Below are positions 1-10,155 of a stretch of DNA of 39,189 nucleotides, piece after piece. The translations under genes were made by a program, and so were the position numbers. Numbering within the stretch: position 1 is the first letter of the stretch; each line of letters starts with the position of its first letter. Location: contig JASJCR010000058.1 in NCBI GenBank assembly GCA_030065875.1, positions 1 through 39,189 on the forward strand, in the 5' to 3' direction. The notes under the pieces are model-generated. The model did not search any database, had not been told where the DNA came from, and worked only from the letters and a program-made list of their open reading frames with translations. Origin of the DNA: Ardenticatenaceae bacterium. GTDB lineage: Bacteria; Chloroflexota; Anaerolineae; Promineifilales; Promineifilaceae.

Positions 1-3000
1 GGCCGTGGCTGCTGGGCCTACCCGGCGATTTATGCTTGGCGATCCCAGCATTCAGCTGTTTGATGTGTTGGCCGGCGATACCTTAACCCGCATGGCGGCC
101 GCCGAGCAGATGGCACAGCGAAATGAGTTAATTGTCTCCTCAGAAGTCATGGATGCGCTGGGTGGCTGTTGGAAATCGCCGAAGTGCGTCAAAATGAGCT
201 GGGGCAAACGTTTGGCGTGGTGGCAGGTTTGATCCGCCAACCTGAATTTGTTTCTCAGCCCACGTCGATGGCCATTCTCAATGAAGCCGAACTGCGCTCC
301 TGGGTGCTGCCGCCGGTTTATACGCGGTTACTCACCGGTCAGGGGAATTATTTGGCTGAGCTGCGACCGGCCGCCACAATTTTTCTTTACTTTGACGGCC
401 TGCAGTACGATGAAGATCCCGATGCCGGCCACAAATTAAATCAATTTATTCGCTGGGTCCAAAACGTATTAAACCGCCACGAAGGATATTTGCTGCAGCT
501 AATTATGGGTGACAAAGGAAGCTACCTCTATGCGTCTTTTGGGGCCCCGGTTGCTCATGGCGATGATCCGCTGCGGGCGGTTGCGGCTGCGCTGGAATTA
601 AAAGAGCTTCCAAAATTCCTGTCCTATATAAAAAATGTCAAGGCCGGCATCAGCTATGGCCGGGTCCGTACCGGCGCTTATGGAAGTGAAATCCGAAAAA
701 CCTATGGGGTAATTGGCGACACGGTCAATGTATCCGCCCGGCTCATGCAAAAAGCTCAGCCGGGCCAAATTCTCGTGTCCGAACAAATTTTTAGTCGCGT
801 TCGCCAGCGCTCTATTTATCGAGAATTGGGAAGCATTTCGCTTAAGGGCAAATCTGAACCGATGTCGGTAACCGAGGTTGTTTCCTTAAATACCCTTACG
901 TCGCTGCCCCAATCGCAGCTGGCCAAAAACCACGATGTCTTTGGCCGTCAAAACGAGTTGGCCCTGGCCGGGAATCTTCTAAAGCTGACGGATCAGAAGC
1001 AAGGGCAAATTTTGCTGCTTGAGGGGGCGGTCGGCATTGGGAAAACTCATTTATCGCAGGTCATTGTTCAGCAGGCTGAAGCAGATCATCATTTCCAGAT
1101 CGCCCAGAGCGCCTGCTTTAGCACCGGCCGCTCGGCCGCCTACGCCCCGTGGCAAACCATCATCAGGCTGCTGTTTGACCTGGACCTCGATCCTCACAAT
1201 CCGGAAAGTGTTCCTCATCAAATCCAGTCGCTGACCAGGCAGCTGCGGCGGATGAACGAAAGTTGGGAGCTTCGGCTACCCCTTTTGGGCGATATTTTAG
1301 GATTGCCGATTGCCGATAACGCCACAACGGCCGCCTTCTCAGCAGAACAGCGGCAGGAAGCGCTGCACGCCTTAATTATCGATATTTTGAGCAGTAAATC
1401 GCTTGATCGCCCCCTCCTGCTGTTTGTCGATGATGCTCACTGGCTCGATGAAGGATCAGCAGCCCTGATCGAAGATTTGAGCCGCACCATCGCGCACCGC
1501 CCAATTTTCCTGCTGCTGTCACGACGGCCTCCTTATCAATCCCAATCGTCTGTTTCCGGCTTAAGCGAGTTAAATCACTATCAAAAAGTAATCCTGACCG
1601 AGCTGTCAGCGAAGCACATTCAAAGAATCGTCGAGAAAAAATTAGAGGGAGTCCTAGCCCCCCTGGCGGCGGAATTAATCCAAAATCAAGCCCAGGGAAA
1701 TCCGTTTTTTGCGGAAGAAATGGTCAAGTCGATGGTCGAGCAAGACCAGCTGGTTCAGGTAGATCGCCAATCCCGGCAGCAGTGGGAGCTGGCGCCACGC
1801 GTCTTTGATGCGTTAACCGCGACCCAATGTCTCTACAAAGAAGATTTTGAGTGGCGTTTGCGTGATGAAATTACCTATAGTCCGGCCGATTTAGGCTTGC
1901 CCGATTCGGTGCATGGTGCAGTTCTATCCCGCCTGGATAATTTGAACCAAAACGAACAGCTCACTGTTAAAGTGGCTTCTGTGATCGGCCGCCTTTTTGA
2001 GTTTGACATTCTTCAGCAGGTTCATCCGGGACGACCAGAAGTGCCAGATCTAATGACCCAGGTTACGGGAGTTGAAAATCGAGAATTTGTGCAGCTGGAA
2101 ACGATCGACCCGACTTTAAATTATATGTTTCGCCACAACACGGTGCAGGAAGTGGCGTATGATACCCTTCTCTTTGCCCAGCGCCGCGAGCTGCATCAAA
2201 CAATCGCCACCTGGTACGAAACCACATTTCCGGAAGAGTCAGTACAGGCCGCATTTTATCCCCTGCTGGCATACCACTGGCGCTATGCTGAAGACCCGGA
2301 AAAAGAGCGATATTATGTGATTCGGGCTGGACAGCAGGCGGCCGCAAAATTTGCCAACCAAGATGCTATACGTTTCCTAGATCGCGGATTAGCGCTGGTT
2401 CCTCAGGATGCAATTCGAGATCGCTTTCAAATTTTACTCGATCGCCAGGCCATTTACGCCCATGTCGGAGATCGAGACGCCCAGCGGCAAGATTTGGACG
2501 ATATCGAACTGCTGATTGACCAGTTAAATTCAGAGGTCAGCCGTCATCAATATTTCCTGGTCAAGTCTGATTTCCATCTGGCGATTGGAGAATTTCGAGA
2601 CGCGCTCTTATTTGCTCGGGCGACATATGATATTAGCGAATTAAACCAGATGCCGGCCGGCCAAATTGAAGCGATGACCAACATCGGCATCATTGAGTGG
2701 CAAATGGGGCAATTTTCCCAGGCGATTGACAGCCTCAACCTGGCCTTAATTCTTGGTCAGCAAAACAGCCTGCCCACCAATCGGGCCGTTATCCTGCGAA
2801 ATCTGGGCATCGTTTACGGCATTACCAACCAGTTTGATCAAGCTCAGAAATATTTTGCCCAGGCGCTTGAGGTTGACCGGGTTACTCAGAACAAGATTGG
2901 GGAAGACGCCACGATATCCAATATGGCCGGCGTTTATTTCCAGATTGGTGATCTGGCTCAGAGCCGAAAATTAGCGGCCGATTCGCTGGCCTTAAATCGG

Positions 3001-3729
3001 GAGATCGGATTACGTCGCGGTGAAACAAGCGCCCTGATTAACCTGGGATCGGTATCCCATGCATTGGGCGATTTAAAAGCGGCCGCGATGTTGTTCACCG
3101 ATGCCATCGAACTGGCACAGCAAATAAACGATCCGATTCACGAATCAATGGCCAGCTACAACCTGGCCCTGGTTTTGGTAGACCAGGAACAATTTGACCA
3201 GGCCCAGATGATGGCCGAAAAAGCCTCGACCATTGACCGCACTTTAGACGATCAACTTTCGCTTAGCTACAGCCTCTACGTCCAGGGTCTGGCCCAATTT
3301 GGCCTGGACAAGTATTCTGATGCTTCGGAAAAACTGGCTCAGGCGGCCGACATTCGCCATGAGTTGGAAATGCCGGAGAGCATCATAGACTGCCTGGCGG
3401 CCAGGGCCTTGTCACTGATGGGGCAGAGTGAGGTTGAACAGGCGGTCGAACACGTGACGCGGGTCACCGACTGGCTCGATCAAAACGGCGAGGTCGGCAT
3501 CGAAAATCCGGCTCGCGTATACACGGCCGTGGTGCAGGTCATGGCTGAAGCAAACCACAGAGAGATCGCCGAGCAGTGGCTTGAACGCGGAAAGGCCTTT
3601 ATCCAGACCCGGGCCGCTTCCATCTCGGAAGATGAGGCTCGAGAAGCTTACATCAATCGGACCCCGTGTAACCGGGAGCTCATGCAAATTGATTTGAGCA
3701 ATTTCTCAAAAAATCAGCCAGCTAGTTAA
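1..3729 (+). CDS. class III nucleotide cyclase - AAA ATPase - TPR regulator; 5' cut by window edge, apparent frameshift
   Basis: The gene enters from the left edge. Codons in frame 2 (from about position 2) encode the end of a first cyclase-like domain (GDPSIQLFDVLAGDTLTRMAAAEQ). Near 160-170 the homologous reading moves to frame 1 (LLEIAEVRQNELGQTFGVVAGL) and stays open to TAA at 3727-3729. Counting from the TTG at 169: a second cyclase domain at about 65-235, with FLYFDG, GDKGSYLYASFGAP and the VNVSAR helix that carries catalytic Asn/Arg in active cyclases; an AAA/STAND ATPase with Walker A GAVGIGKT (about 286-293) and Walker B LLLFVDDAHW (about 417-426); then TPR helices from about 740 to 1150. 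The family is common in Chloroflexota as a large cytoplasmic signalling ATPase; its ligand is unknown. One missing base near 164-167 would restore a single frame (ALGGLLEIAEV). This could be a real mutation or a sequence error. Identity of the domains is well supported; cyclase activity is inferred. Confidence 0.85.
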
Positions 3730-3747
3730 ATTGAAATGCACGATTTC

Positions 3748-3782
3748 AAAATGGACCAATCTTGGAGATTGGTCCATTTTTT
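3748..3782. terminator. bidirectional intrinsic terminator
   Basis: A perfect 14-bp inverted repeat (3748-3761 and 3767-3780) with a 5-base loop TTGGA starts with AAAA and ends with TTTTTT. The hairpin therefore has a U-tract on either strand. It sits between the convergent ends of the cyclase regulator (3729) and the FG-GAP protein (3810) and can serve both. Confidence 0.9.
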
Positions 3783-3809
3783 GCGTACGTGGTCATTTGT
3801 TTGGGTCTA

Positions 3810-6395
3810 TCAGCGGGGCCGCCAGCTCCATCGGCTTTGGTGGCAAATCTCCAGACGAATGATGTTTTTAACCGTATCGCGCTGGTAGGTGGACGGTGTT
3901 TCACACGTCTCAGCGCCATCGACCCACTGGCTTAGCTTGAGGTCGTAATACTCAAAGACCATGTCGCTTTCAGACACCCCGTTTGGAATGATCGCCTGAG
4001 GATACTTCAGCGTAATGGTGACCGGCTGGAGAAAATTGTACTCTATCAGCGAGCCACACGGACTGGTCACCCCGTTCACAACGGTGCTGCTCCCACTCCC
4101 ATTGCCCGATCCACCGGATATGTACGGTAGGAATAGACATTCAACATAAGCGCTGACATCCGCCTCGGCCGCCGGAATGGCATTTAAATCAAAATACAGC
4201 AGCCCGCTGCCGCTATCCGGATATTCACCAGCGTTTGGCCGAGGGGTAAAGCGCACTTCAATATCTTCGTTTATTGCGTCTGAGGGAATGGCCACTGTGA
4301 ATTTGGAGCCGGCCTGTACCCCCTGAGTAAAGTCATAAGTTAGATTTCCCCCGACCCCGTTGGCAATATTTTGTGGTTTAAACACGGCGATATTTTTTGT
4401 CTTGGTGACAAAATTGATGCTGTTTTCGGCCGTGATGACGGCCTGATAGATACCGGGGGAGGAATACGTATTTGATATCGCCAGCGGGGAGAGAACAGCG
4501 GGAAAGACCACTTCTCCCAACCCATCACCATAATCAACCCGATAGGTGACCGGACTTCCGGCCGCGACGGTCATCACAAAGTTTGTGGGGTCACCTAAAC
4601 GGGTTGGACTAGATGCCGTCAGTTGTAAGCCGCTGACCGGTTCTACAATGTCAACTACGGTGGTAACGTAGGCCATCTCAGCCAAATTCATGACGCGCAG
4701 CGAAGCGACATATTGCCCTGCGGTTTGATAAGAGTGCGAAATGATTTGGCCTGCTCCGGTTTTGCTTTCAGTTAACAGGCTGTTTCCATCCCCAAAATTC
4801 CAGAGATAAACATTGTCACTGCCACCAACTGCGGGCATATTAAACGCCACTTGTTCACCTATAGAGGCTGGGGAATCGGCGTTCAGGGTTGGCTGGCTGG
4901 CCAAATTTAACCCGCTTCGAGCCTGGTAATGGTAAACAGCGCCGCCTGTCTCCATACCAGGGGCGCCTACCACAACATCCATAGGCCCCATGGGGACCGA
5001 GCTCATCAAATCTCCGCTGGCCAGATCCGCACCAAAGAAACCGTCAGCGTGATTGCCCACCGCCATCCATGATGGGTCGGCCGCGGGCGGGAACGATCCA
5101 TTTTGGGTCAAATAGAAAAATATCGCCCCTTCATTCGGGTGATTCAGGTCGTTGAGCTTTGCCCCGCCGACAATATCGGTGGTGCCATCCATGTCAAAAT
5201 CGGTACCGACAATCGAATAACCCAACATGCCGCCCGGCTGTTTACCCAAACCCACCCAATCTGCATCAAACAGCGCCGTGCGGCCGGCAGCGTCAGCGGC
5301 CGGGTCAAAATATTCATTTTGGTAATAGATTAATGCCCCACCCGGCGTTGATCCATCAATCGGGTAACCAGGCGCGCCAGCAAGCAAATCGGCGTGGGTA
5401 TAGCTGAGCGGCTCCATGGCGACAAGATCAACATCGTGTCCGAGCAACCCCCCGTCTGCGTCACCAAAATACGCGGCCTCAACGGTAGCCGTATAAACAA
5501 AGTTGGGGCTGGTCCCGGTTTCTGTTAGAGCGTAAACAAATACGGCGCCGGCATCAACGGTGCCGGAAACCTCATATTTGGGAGCCCCAACAGCAACTTC
5601 CTGATGGTAAAAATCGCCGTTGTAATCACCGGCCGACATAGCGTAGCCAAAATGAGATAGGTTACCCCCTTCCCCTAAAATAAAGGTGGGTGCTGGTGGA
5701 AAACCGGTGGTCAAATTGATATAAACTAGAGCCGCTCCTGCCCCCTGGTATTCAGGAGCTCCAACGATCAGCTCATCAAAATCATCGCCGGTAGAGAGAT
5801 TGTCAACGGCCGCTAATTCATATCCAAATTGGGTGTGTTCAATTTCTCCTTCGATCGTGGGGATACCTTCATCAGCAAGCGGATTTGAGGGGGATTCTAT
5901 TCCCGGCAAGATGTAAACAGCCCCGACGTTTTTGCCCGTTCCCATGGAAACATACCCTGGTGCACCTACCGCCAAATCGATATTGGCATCGGATTTAAAA
6001 TCACCCGCCGCCAGAGAATATCCGAATTGATCCCCGGCGTGTTTCCCCTTAAAGATCTGGGATGGGCTGCTTGGCAAAAGACCGATATTGTTTAGATAAA
6101 CATAGACAGCCCCCACATCTGCCCCGAGGATTTGATCATCTTCAAACGGCGCGCCGACAATAATGTCCTGGTCAGAATCACCATCGATGTCAGTAATTAA
6201 AATCGTAGTGCCGTATTCCGCACCGGGATCAATCGAATTGTGCCGCCAGCTGGCATCGGGAAGTGGAAAAGAGGCAGCACTGCTTTGGTCAAAACTTGGG
6301 GTTGGTGGCTCCTGGGCCAAAACCAGACCAAATACCATAAATACGGCGATTAGAGCGGTTGAACTCAGCGCGATTAATCGGTGACGTAATGACAT
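3810..6395 (-). CDS. secreted FG-GAP (integrin-alpha-like) repeat protein with two PKD domains
   Basis: The protein has 861 residues. The start at 6395 is chosen because AAGGAG lies 7 bases upstream and a clear signal peptide follows (MSLRHRLIALSSTALIAVFMVFGLVLAQ). Residues of about 50-490 carry some seven FG-GAP repeats with the usual GAP motif after an acidic loop (DIDGDSDQDIIVGAP, GDFKSDANIDLAVGAP, DDFDELIVGAP, GDYNGDF..VAVGAP), a pattern expected to fold as a calcium-binding seven-bladed beta-propeller. Two PKD-like domains follow, with FGDG near residue 530 and YGDG near 620. The last 200 residues are unassigned and Gly/Ser-rich in part. No sortase motif or C-terminal membrane anchor is visible. 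The role is probably at the cell surface or extracellular; the partner is unknown. A longer in-frame start at 6470 exists but would bury the signal peptide. Confidence 0.85.
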   Translation of the reverse strand: MSLRHRLIALSSTALIAVFMVFGLVLAQEPPTPSFDQSSAASFPLPDASWRHNSIDPGAEYGTTILITDIDGDSDQDIIVGAPFEDDQILGADVGAVYVYLNNIGLLPSSPSQIFKGKHAGDQFGYSLAAGDFKSDANIDLAVGAPGYVSMGTGKNVGAVYILPGIESPSNPLADEGIPTIEGEIEHTQFGYELAAVDNLSTGDDFDELIVGAPEYQGAGAALVYINLTTGFPPAPTFILGEGGNLSHFGYAMSAGDYNGDFYHQEVAVGAPKYEVSGTVDAGAVFVYALTETGTSPNFVYTATVEAAYFGDADGGLLGHDVDLVAMEPLSYTHADLLAGAPGYPIDGSTPGGALIYYQNEYFDPAADAAGRTALFDADWVGLGKQPGGMLGYSIVGTDFDMDGTTDIVGGAKLNDLNHPNEGAIFFYLTQNGSFPPAADPSWMAVGNHADGFFGADLASGDLMSSVPMGPMDVVVGAPGMETGGAVYHYQARSGLNLASQPTLNADSPASIGEQVAFNMPAVGGSDNVYLWNFGDGNSLLTESKTGAGQIISHSYQTAGQYVASLRVMNLAEMAYVTTVVDIVEPVSGLQLTASSPTRLGDPTNFVMTVAAGSPVTYRVDYGDGLGEVVFPAVLSPLAISNTYSSPGIYQAVITAENSINFVTKTKNIAVFKPQNIANGVGGNLTYDFTQGVQAGSKFTVAIPSDAINEDIEVRFTPRPNAGEYPDSGSGLLYFDLNAIPAAEADVSAYVECLFLPYISGGSGNGSGSSTVVNGVTSPCGSLIEYNFLQPVTITLKYPQAIIPNGVSESDMVFEYYDLKLSQWVDGAETCETPSTYQRDTVKNIIRLEICHQSRWSWRPR

Positions 6396-6502
6396 GATAG
6401 ACTCCTTCACAAAAGGCGGTTTGATCGGCAAATTAAGCTTGCCTCTTATTTTTGCATATTTCTTCGGCACCAGTCATGCAGGTGGATAGTCAATATGTCA
6501 CC

Positions 6503-6994
6503 CTACCTGATAATCACCAGCTCAACCTGAACCGGCTGCTCAAAGGCCTCCGCCGAGAGTTCCAGAGTTTTGTCTACGGCAATCTCCCCCAGCCAGAAAC
6601 GCTCTCGATTGATCCAGATTTCATTCAAGGTTTGTCCGTCAAAGACAAACACAATTTCATTCATTTGATGATCCACATGGGGGAAACTGGCATAGGGGAT
6701 TTCTGGAGGAAAACCGGCATAACCGGCCGGATTGATAACAAACGTTGATTGTCCCATCGCCAAAGAGAGGTCAAAATCCCACTGGAGAGCGGTCGCTTTG
6801 ATGCTTATGGTTGAGTTGTTTTTTGGGATTTCTATTGTTTTAATTTGACTATACGAATTTGAAGCAATTGTTTTTGAAATGATTGCGGCCCCATCAGGTA
6901 TTGGGAGAGTGATCGGATCGTTGACGCCCCACAAAATGGCCAAAATGGCGCTGCCCAAGAGTAAAATGATCGCGATCGTAATCTTATTTTTCAT
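6503..6994 (-). CDS. small membrane-anchored or secreted protein, unknown function
   Basis: A protein of 163 residues whose N-terminus (MKNKITIAIILLLGSAILAILWGV) is a signal peptide or single membrane anchor. The rest is a soluble, beta-rich, mildly acidic domain without a motif I recognise. It lies 107 bases upstream of the FG-GAP protein on the same strand, so the two may be co-transcribed and both act outside the cytoplasm. The Shine-Dalgarno region is weak. I cannot assign a function. Confidence 0.6.
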   Translation of the reverse strand: MKNKITIAIILLLGSAILAILWGVNDPITLPIPDGAAIISKTIASNSYSQIKTIEIPKNNSTISIKATALQWDFDLSLAMGQSTFVINPAGYAGFPPEIPYASFPHVDHQMNEIVFVFDGQTLNEIWINRERFWLGEIAVDKTLELSAEAFEQPVQVELVIIR

Positions 6995-7178
6995 GAGTGC
7001 TAAATCGTATCTGTCTTTTCCCCAATCCGGCCGTTATGCTAAACTAGCGCCCAATCCAATAGCTCATTGGATGTTGATCGTTTAAGCAGACCCGATTTCC
7101 CAATCGCGTCCAAACCCGGCGTGATAGGAAGTCACGTCATCATTTGCATAAGCCCCAATAGTAATTAAACATGATTAA

Positions 7179-7961
7179 ATGGCCCACATTGACTATCAAC
7201 TAGAAGACGAAATCGGCTGGCTCACCATCAACAATCCGCAAAAACGGAATGCTTTAACCTTTGAGATGCAAACGCAATTTGCGGAATTAGTGCAAACCCT
7301 GGCGCACGCTCCCCCTCCCCTGCTCGTGATTCACGGCCGTGGCGATAGAGCTTTTGCCTCTGGGGGCGACCTGCAAGAGCTGCAGCAGGACCTATCACCA
7401 GGTGGCGGTCAGAGATTGGCCTCTATCATGCGGCCGGCGCTGGACGCGTTGACGACGCTACCCTGCCCGGTCGTTGGCGCGGCAAACGGTGACGCGGCCG
7501 GGGGCGGCGTTGAAATTTTAACCGCCTGTGACCTTCGAATTGCCGTTCCCAGTGCCAAATTTCATTTCGCCCAAATTCGCAACGGCCTGATTACCGGATG
7601 GGGCGGCACTGGCCGGCTGCTTCATCTGATCGGCCAAAGCCACGCGGCTGCCTGCCTGCTGGCCGGTAAAACCCTCACGGCGGCAGAGGCCCAAACCATC
7701 GGGTTTATCCACCATTTGCTTCCTGCTGAACCACCTTTTAAGTCGGCCGTTCGAAGTTGGGTCAAAAGGCTGCTGTCACTGCCCCGCCACGCCCTGCATC
7801 AGCAGAAGAAACTGCTCTGGCTGACCTATCTTCACAACGCCGATCTATACCATGCCGAAGAGCAGCTATCGTTTGTCTCTTTATATGGCGGACCAGATCA
7901 CCTGGAAGCGCTCAGCGCCTTTCAGGAAAAGCGCAAGCCGAACTTTAAACATGGCCATTGA
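7179..7961 (+). CDS. enoyl-CoA hydratase/isomerase (crotonase) family protein
   Basis: The 260-residue length and pattern are typical of crotonases acting on acyl-CoA thioesters. Oxyanion-hole segments are visible at residues 58-65 (AFASGGDL) and 104-112 (GDAAGGGVE). Glu112 matches the first catalytic glutamate of enoyl-CoA hydratase. The second, which normally lies in an AQPE segment, is replaced by FAQIRNG at about 130-136, so classical hydratase activity is doubtful; an isomerase, decarboxylase or other crotonase reaction is more likely. No clear Shine-Dalgarno precedes the ATG. The 3' end overlaps the following methyltransferase by 11 bases, indicating co-translation. Confidence 0.85.
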   Translation: MAHIDYQLEDEIGWLTINNPQKRNALTFEMQTQFAELVQTLAHAPPPLLVIHGRGDRAFASGGDLQELQQDLSPGGGQRLASIMRPALDALTTLPCPVVGAANGDAAGGGVEILTACDLRIAVPSAKFHFAQIRNGLITGWGGTGRLLHLIGQSHAAACLLAGKTLTAAEAQTIGFIHHLLPAEPPFKSAVRSWVKRLLSLPRHALHQQKKLLWLTYLHNADLYHAEEQLSFVSLYGGPDHLEALSAFQEKRKPNFKHGH

Positions 7962-8709
7962 AGGATACAACCTCCACGCCTGGTATTACGAGTTAAGCCA
8001 CGCGTCCTTTACGGAAGATATCGATTTTTACAAAACCAAGCTCGATCCTCCTCCACAAACTATTTTGGAGCTGGGGTGCGGATCCGGCCGGGTTCTGCTT
8101 CCCCTGGCTGAACAAGGTCATGCGTGCTGGGGGCTCGATAACGCCCGGGAAATGCTCGATCTGGCCCGCAAAAAAATTGAGCGTCTGACCGGGAACCTCC
8201 AAGTCACCTTAATCCAGGGAGATATGGCCAACTTTAATCTCGGACGCACCTTTGACACAATCATTATTCCCCACAACACGTTCATGCATCTCAATTCCGT
8301 GGAGTGGCGGCCCTGCCTGCGGGCGGTCCGCCGACATTTAGCTCCAACCGGCCGGCTGCTCATCGATCTGATTAATCCATACCAGCTGCTGGCTCTCGAA
8401 GACCAACCTACCCCACAAATTGAAGCGACGTTTATCGATCCTCGAGATCAACAAGAGGTTGTTCAATCTGCCTCATATTCGCTACACGAAGAGGGGATGG
8501 CTTTTCATTTAAATTGGCTGTTTGAAAAAAAAGGGGAAAAAACGGCAGAAATATCCGCTATCTACACCGTTCGCCTGCCCCACCAACTCCAGTTGGGGTT
8601 AAAACAGACCGGTTTTCAACTGATTAAGATGGGTGGGAATTATGATGGCGATGATTTTGTTGAGGCAAGCGAGCGCTTAATCTTAGAAGCCACCCGATCC
8701 GATAGATGA
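7951..8709 (+). CDS. class I SAM-dependent methyltransferase
   Basis: 252 residues from the ATG at 7951, which overlaps the end of the crotonase gene. The SAM-binding motif I is ILELGCGSGRVLLPLAEQG (about 39-57), followed by the acidic ribose-binding position in GLDNAREMLDLARKK. The motif around QGDMANFNL and the later TIIIPHNTFMHL strand fit a small-molecule methyltransferase fold. A longer in-frame reading begins at 7852 but lies wholly inside the crotonase gene. The substrate cannot be told. The last 27 bases overlap the convergent PAP2 gene. Confidence 0.85.
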   Translation: MAIEGYNLHAWYYELSHASFTEDIDFYKTKLDPPPQTILELGCGSGRVLLPLAEQGHACWGLDNAREMLDLARKKIERLTGNLQVTLIQGDMANFNLGRTFDTIIIPHNTFMHLNSVEWRPCLRAVRRHLAPTGRLLIDLINPYQLLALEDQPTPQIEATFIDPRDQQEVVQSASYSLHEEGMAFHLNWLFEKKGEKTAEISAIYTVRLPHQLQLGLKQTGFQLIKMGGNYDGDDFVEASERLILEATRSDR

Positions 8710-9744
8710 ATCCGGGTCAGATTTGGGAGGGACAACCCGATTCAATGAGGCGGTAATTTGAGGCTCTGGTTCAGCCTCCATCAACCCGATCCGGGTAAAA
8801 AACATGGGCACAAAATAAACCGGCACGATGGCAATTACAAAATTGTGGATGAAAGAAAACACGAGATACAGGTTTAAATTTGACTCGATCGTCACAAAAC
8901 CGGCAATTAAGGCCTGAAGCCCATACAGAAAAGCCACCGTGATCGTTAAACCCACCACGAAGCGAATGATTTTCTTGAATAGGGAGCCCTTGACCAAAAA
9001 TCGCACGTCCCGACCCTCCAGGACAAACCCGACACCCAACCCCATTAATGAGGCTGTCGCGGCAACCACATCATCCCAGCTGGCCAGCTCGGCCGACTCT
9101 GCAAAGAGTCCAAACTCCGCTAAATACTCCGGCACGGGCAGAAAATATAGGACAACCCAGTAGATCACATAAACAATAGCGGGGATAACCAAAGCAGCCC
9201 AAAATCGCTGCCCCAAAATCCGGCGCTTAAAATCTTCATAGAGCGATCGATTCCAGAAGACATATGCCCCAATAATGGTCGCGGCCAGCAAATATCCGGC
9301 CAGCACATCGTGAGGGAAATGCTCGTCGATATACATGCGGCTGATGCCCATGAGCAAAATCCAGGTAACGCAGAAAATTCTAAAAAAGCGATTGCGATAA
9401 ACAGCTCCCAAATAGGTGTAGGCAACCGTGGCTGAAGTGACATGACCGCTCGGAACCCCATATCCCGACGTGCCCTCAAATCCATCCCCCACTAAAAACC
9501 AGTAGGGTCTCGGTCCACGAAAAATGTGCTTAAGCGAATTGACCCCTACATTGGTGATGGCGAGCAAATAAGCCATGCGCCGGCCGCGCACCTTATCAAA
9601 ACACCAATAAAGCCATAGAACGATCCCCATGTAAACTTCAAATATGCCCAATTCGCTGATGACCGACATAACCCCCTCCAGACCGGGAAAGTTGGTCTGG
9701 AGCCAGGTGATTATTTCGATACCGCGATCCCATAGGATTTCCAT
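8683..9744 (-). CDS. membrane PAP2-family phosphatase
   Basis: 353 residues with the three-part acid phosphatase signature of PAP2 enzymes: K72-x6-RP (KHIFRGPRP), PSGH at 98-101 and SR-x5-H-x3-D at 135-146 (SRMYIDEHFPHD). These residues form the phosphohistidine active site facing the outside of the membrane. Several hydrophobic segments before and after the core predict a polytopic membrane protein; a C-terminal extension of about 150 residues adds further membrane helices. Family members dephosphorylate lipid phosphates or isoprenyl pyrophosphates; which applies here is not shown. It is convergent with, and overlaps, the methyltransferase gene; no terminator is visible between them. Confidence 0.88.
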   Translation of the reverse strand: MEILWDRGIEIITWLQTNFPGLEGVMSVISELGIFEVYMGIVLWLYWCFDKVRGRRMAYLLAITNVGVNSLKHIFRGPRPYWFLVGDGFEGTSGYGVPSGHVTSATVAYTYLGAVYRNRFFRIFCVTWILLMGISRMYIDEHFPHDVLAGYLLAATIIGAYVFWNRSLYEDFKRRILGQRFWAALVIPAIVYVIYWVVLYFLPVPEYLAEFGLFAESAELASWDDVVAATASLMGLGVGFVLEGRDVRFLVKGSLFKKIIRFVVGLTITVAFLYGLQALIAGFVTIESNLNLYLVFSFIHNFVIAIVPVYFVPMFFTRIGLMEAEPEPQITASLNRVVPPKSDPDSSIGSGGF

Positions 9745-9990
9745 AATTAAAGCTTGCCCTTAACGATACAAAAATCGTTATTTGAGTGGAATCGGATTGT
9801 CATGAAGTTGCTTGTGGTTTTATCCCGTTTGATTTTCCGGTAACTCATAGGACCGGTCACATTTTATCCTTTATTCTTACGATGTCCACTTAATGTCACA
9901 AAAATACCACCTTTTGAAGGGGTTATGAGCTTAACGGTTGGTAATAAAATCGCAAAATAGTAGGAAATTAATGCAATTTCCCTTTATTTT

Positions 9991-10051
9991 CGTAACAGAA
10001 CATTAAAAGTAGTTGTCATAAACATGTAAAAAGGATTAATCTATCTATACT
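9991..10051 (+). promoter_or_regulatory. degenerate 11-bp repeat array (Pho-box-like) and -10 box before the response regulator
   Basis: Five consecutive 11-base units (9991-10045) each carry a TNA-rich core in the same phase: GTAACA, TTAAAA, TGTCAT, TGTAAA, TTAATC. TATACT at 10046-10051 is a good -10 box. PhoB/PhoP-type regulators bind direct repeats with 11-bp spacing, so this may be an autoregulatory Pho box. The match is weaker than in the two arrays near pstS and phoU. The remainder of the 9745-10155 intergenic stretch is AT-rich and shows nothing else I can support. Confidence 0.45.
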
Positions 10052-10155
10052 ACTTGTTAAAAACAGCTGCGCGAAAAATTTCGCTATCAGATAAAACGCG
10101 AAAATATAAGCGGCCTTACCGCCCAAATAATGAATAAAATACAATAAGAGGCATT

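Noticed and set aside
155..175. Programmed ribosomal frameshift in the cyclase gene
   Set aside because: No slippery heptamer or downstream stem is seen; a single missing base is simpler.
6396..6470. N-terminal extension of the FG-GAP protein
   Set aside because: The internal ATG at 6395 has a strong ribosome site and begins a signal peptide, which the extension would bury.
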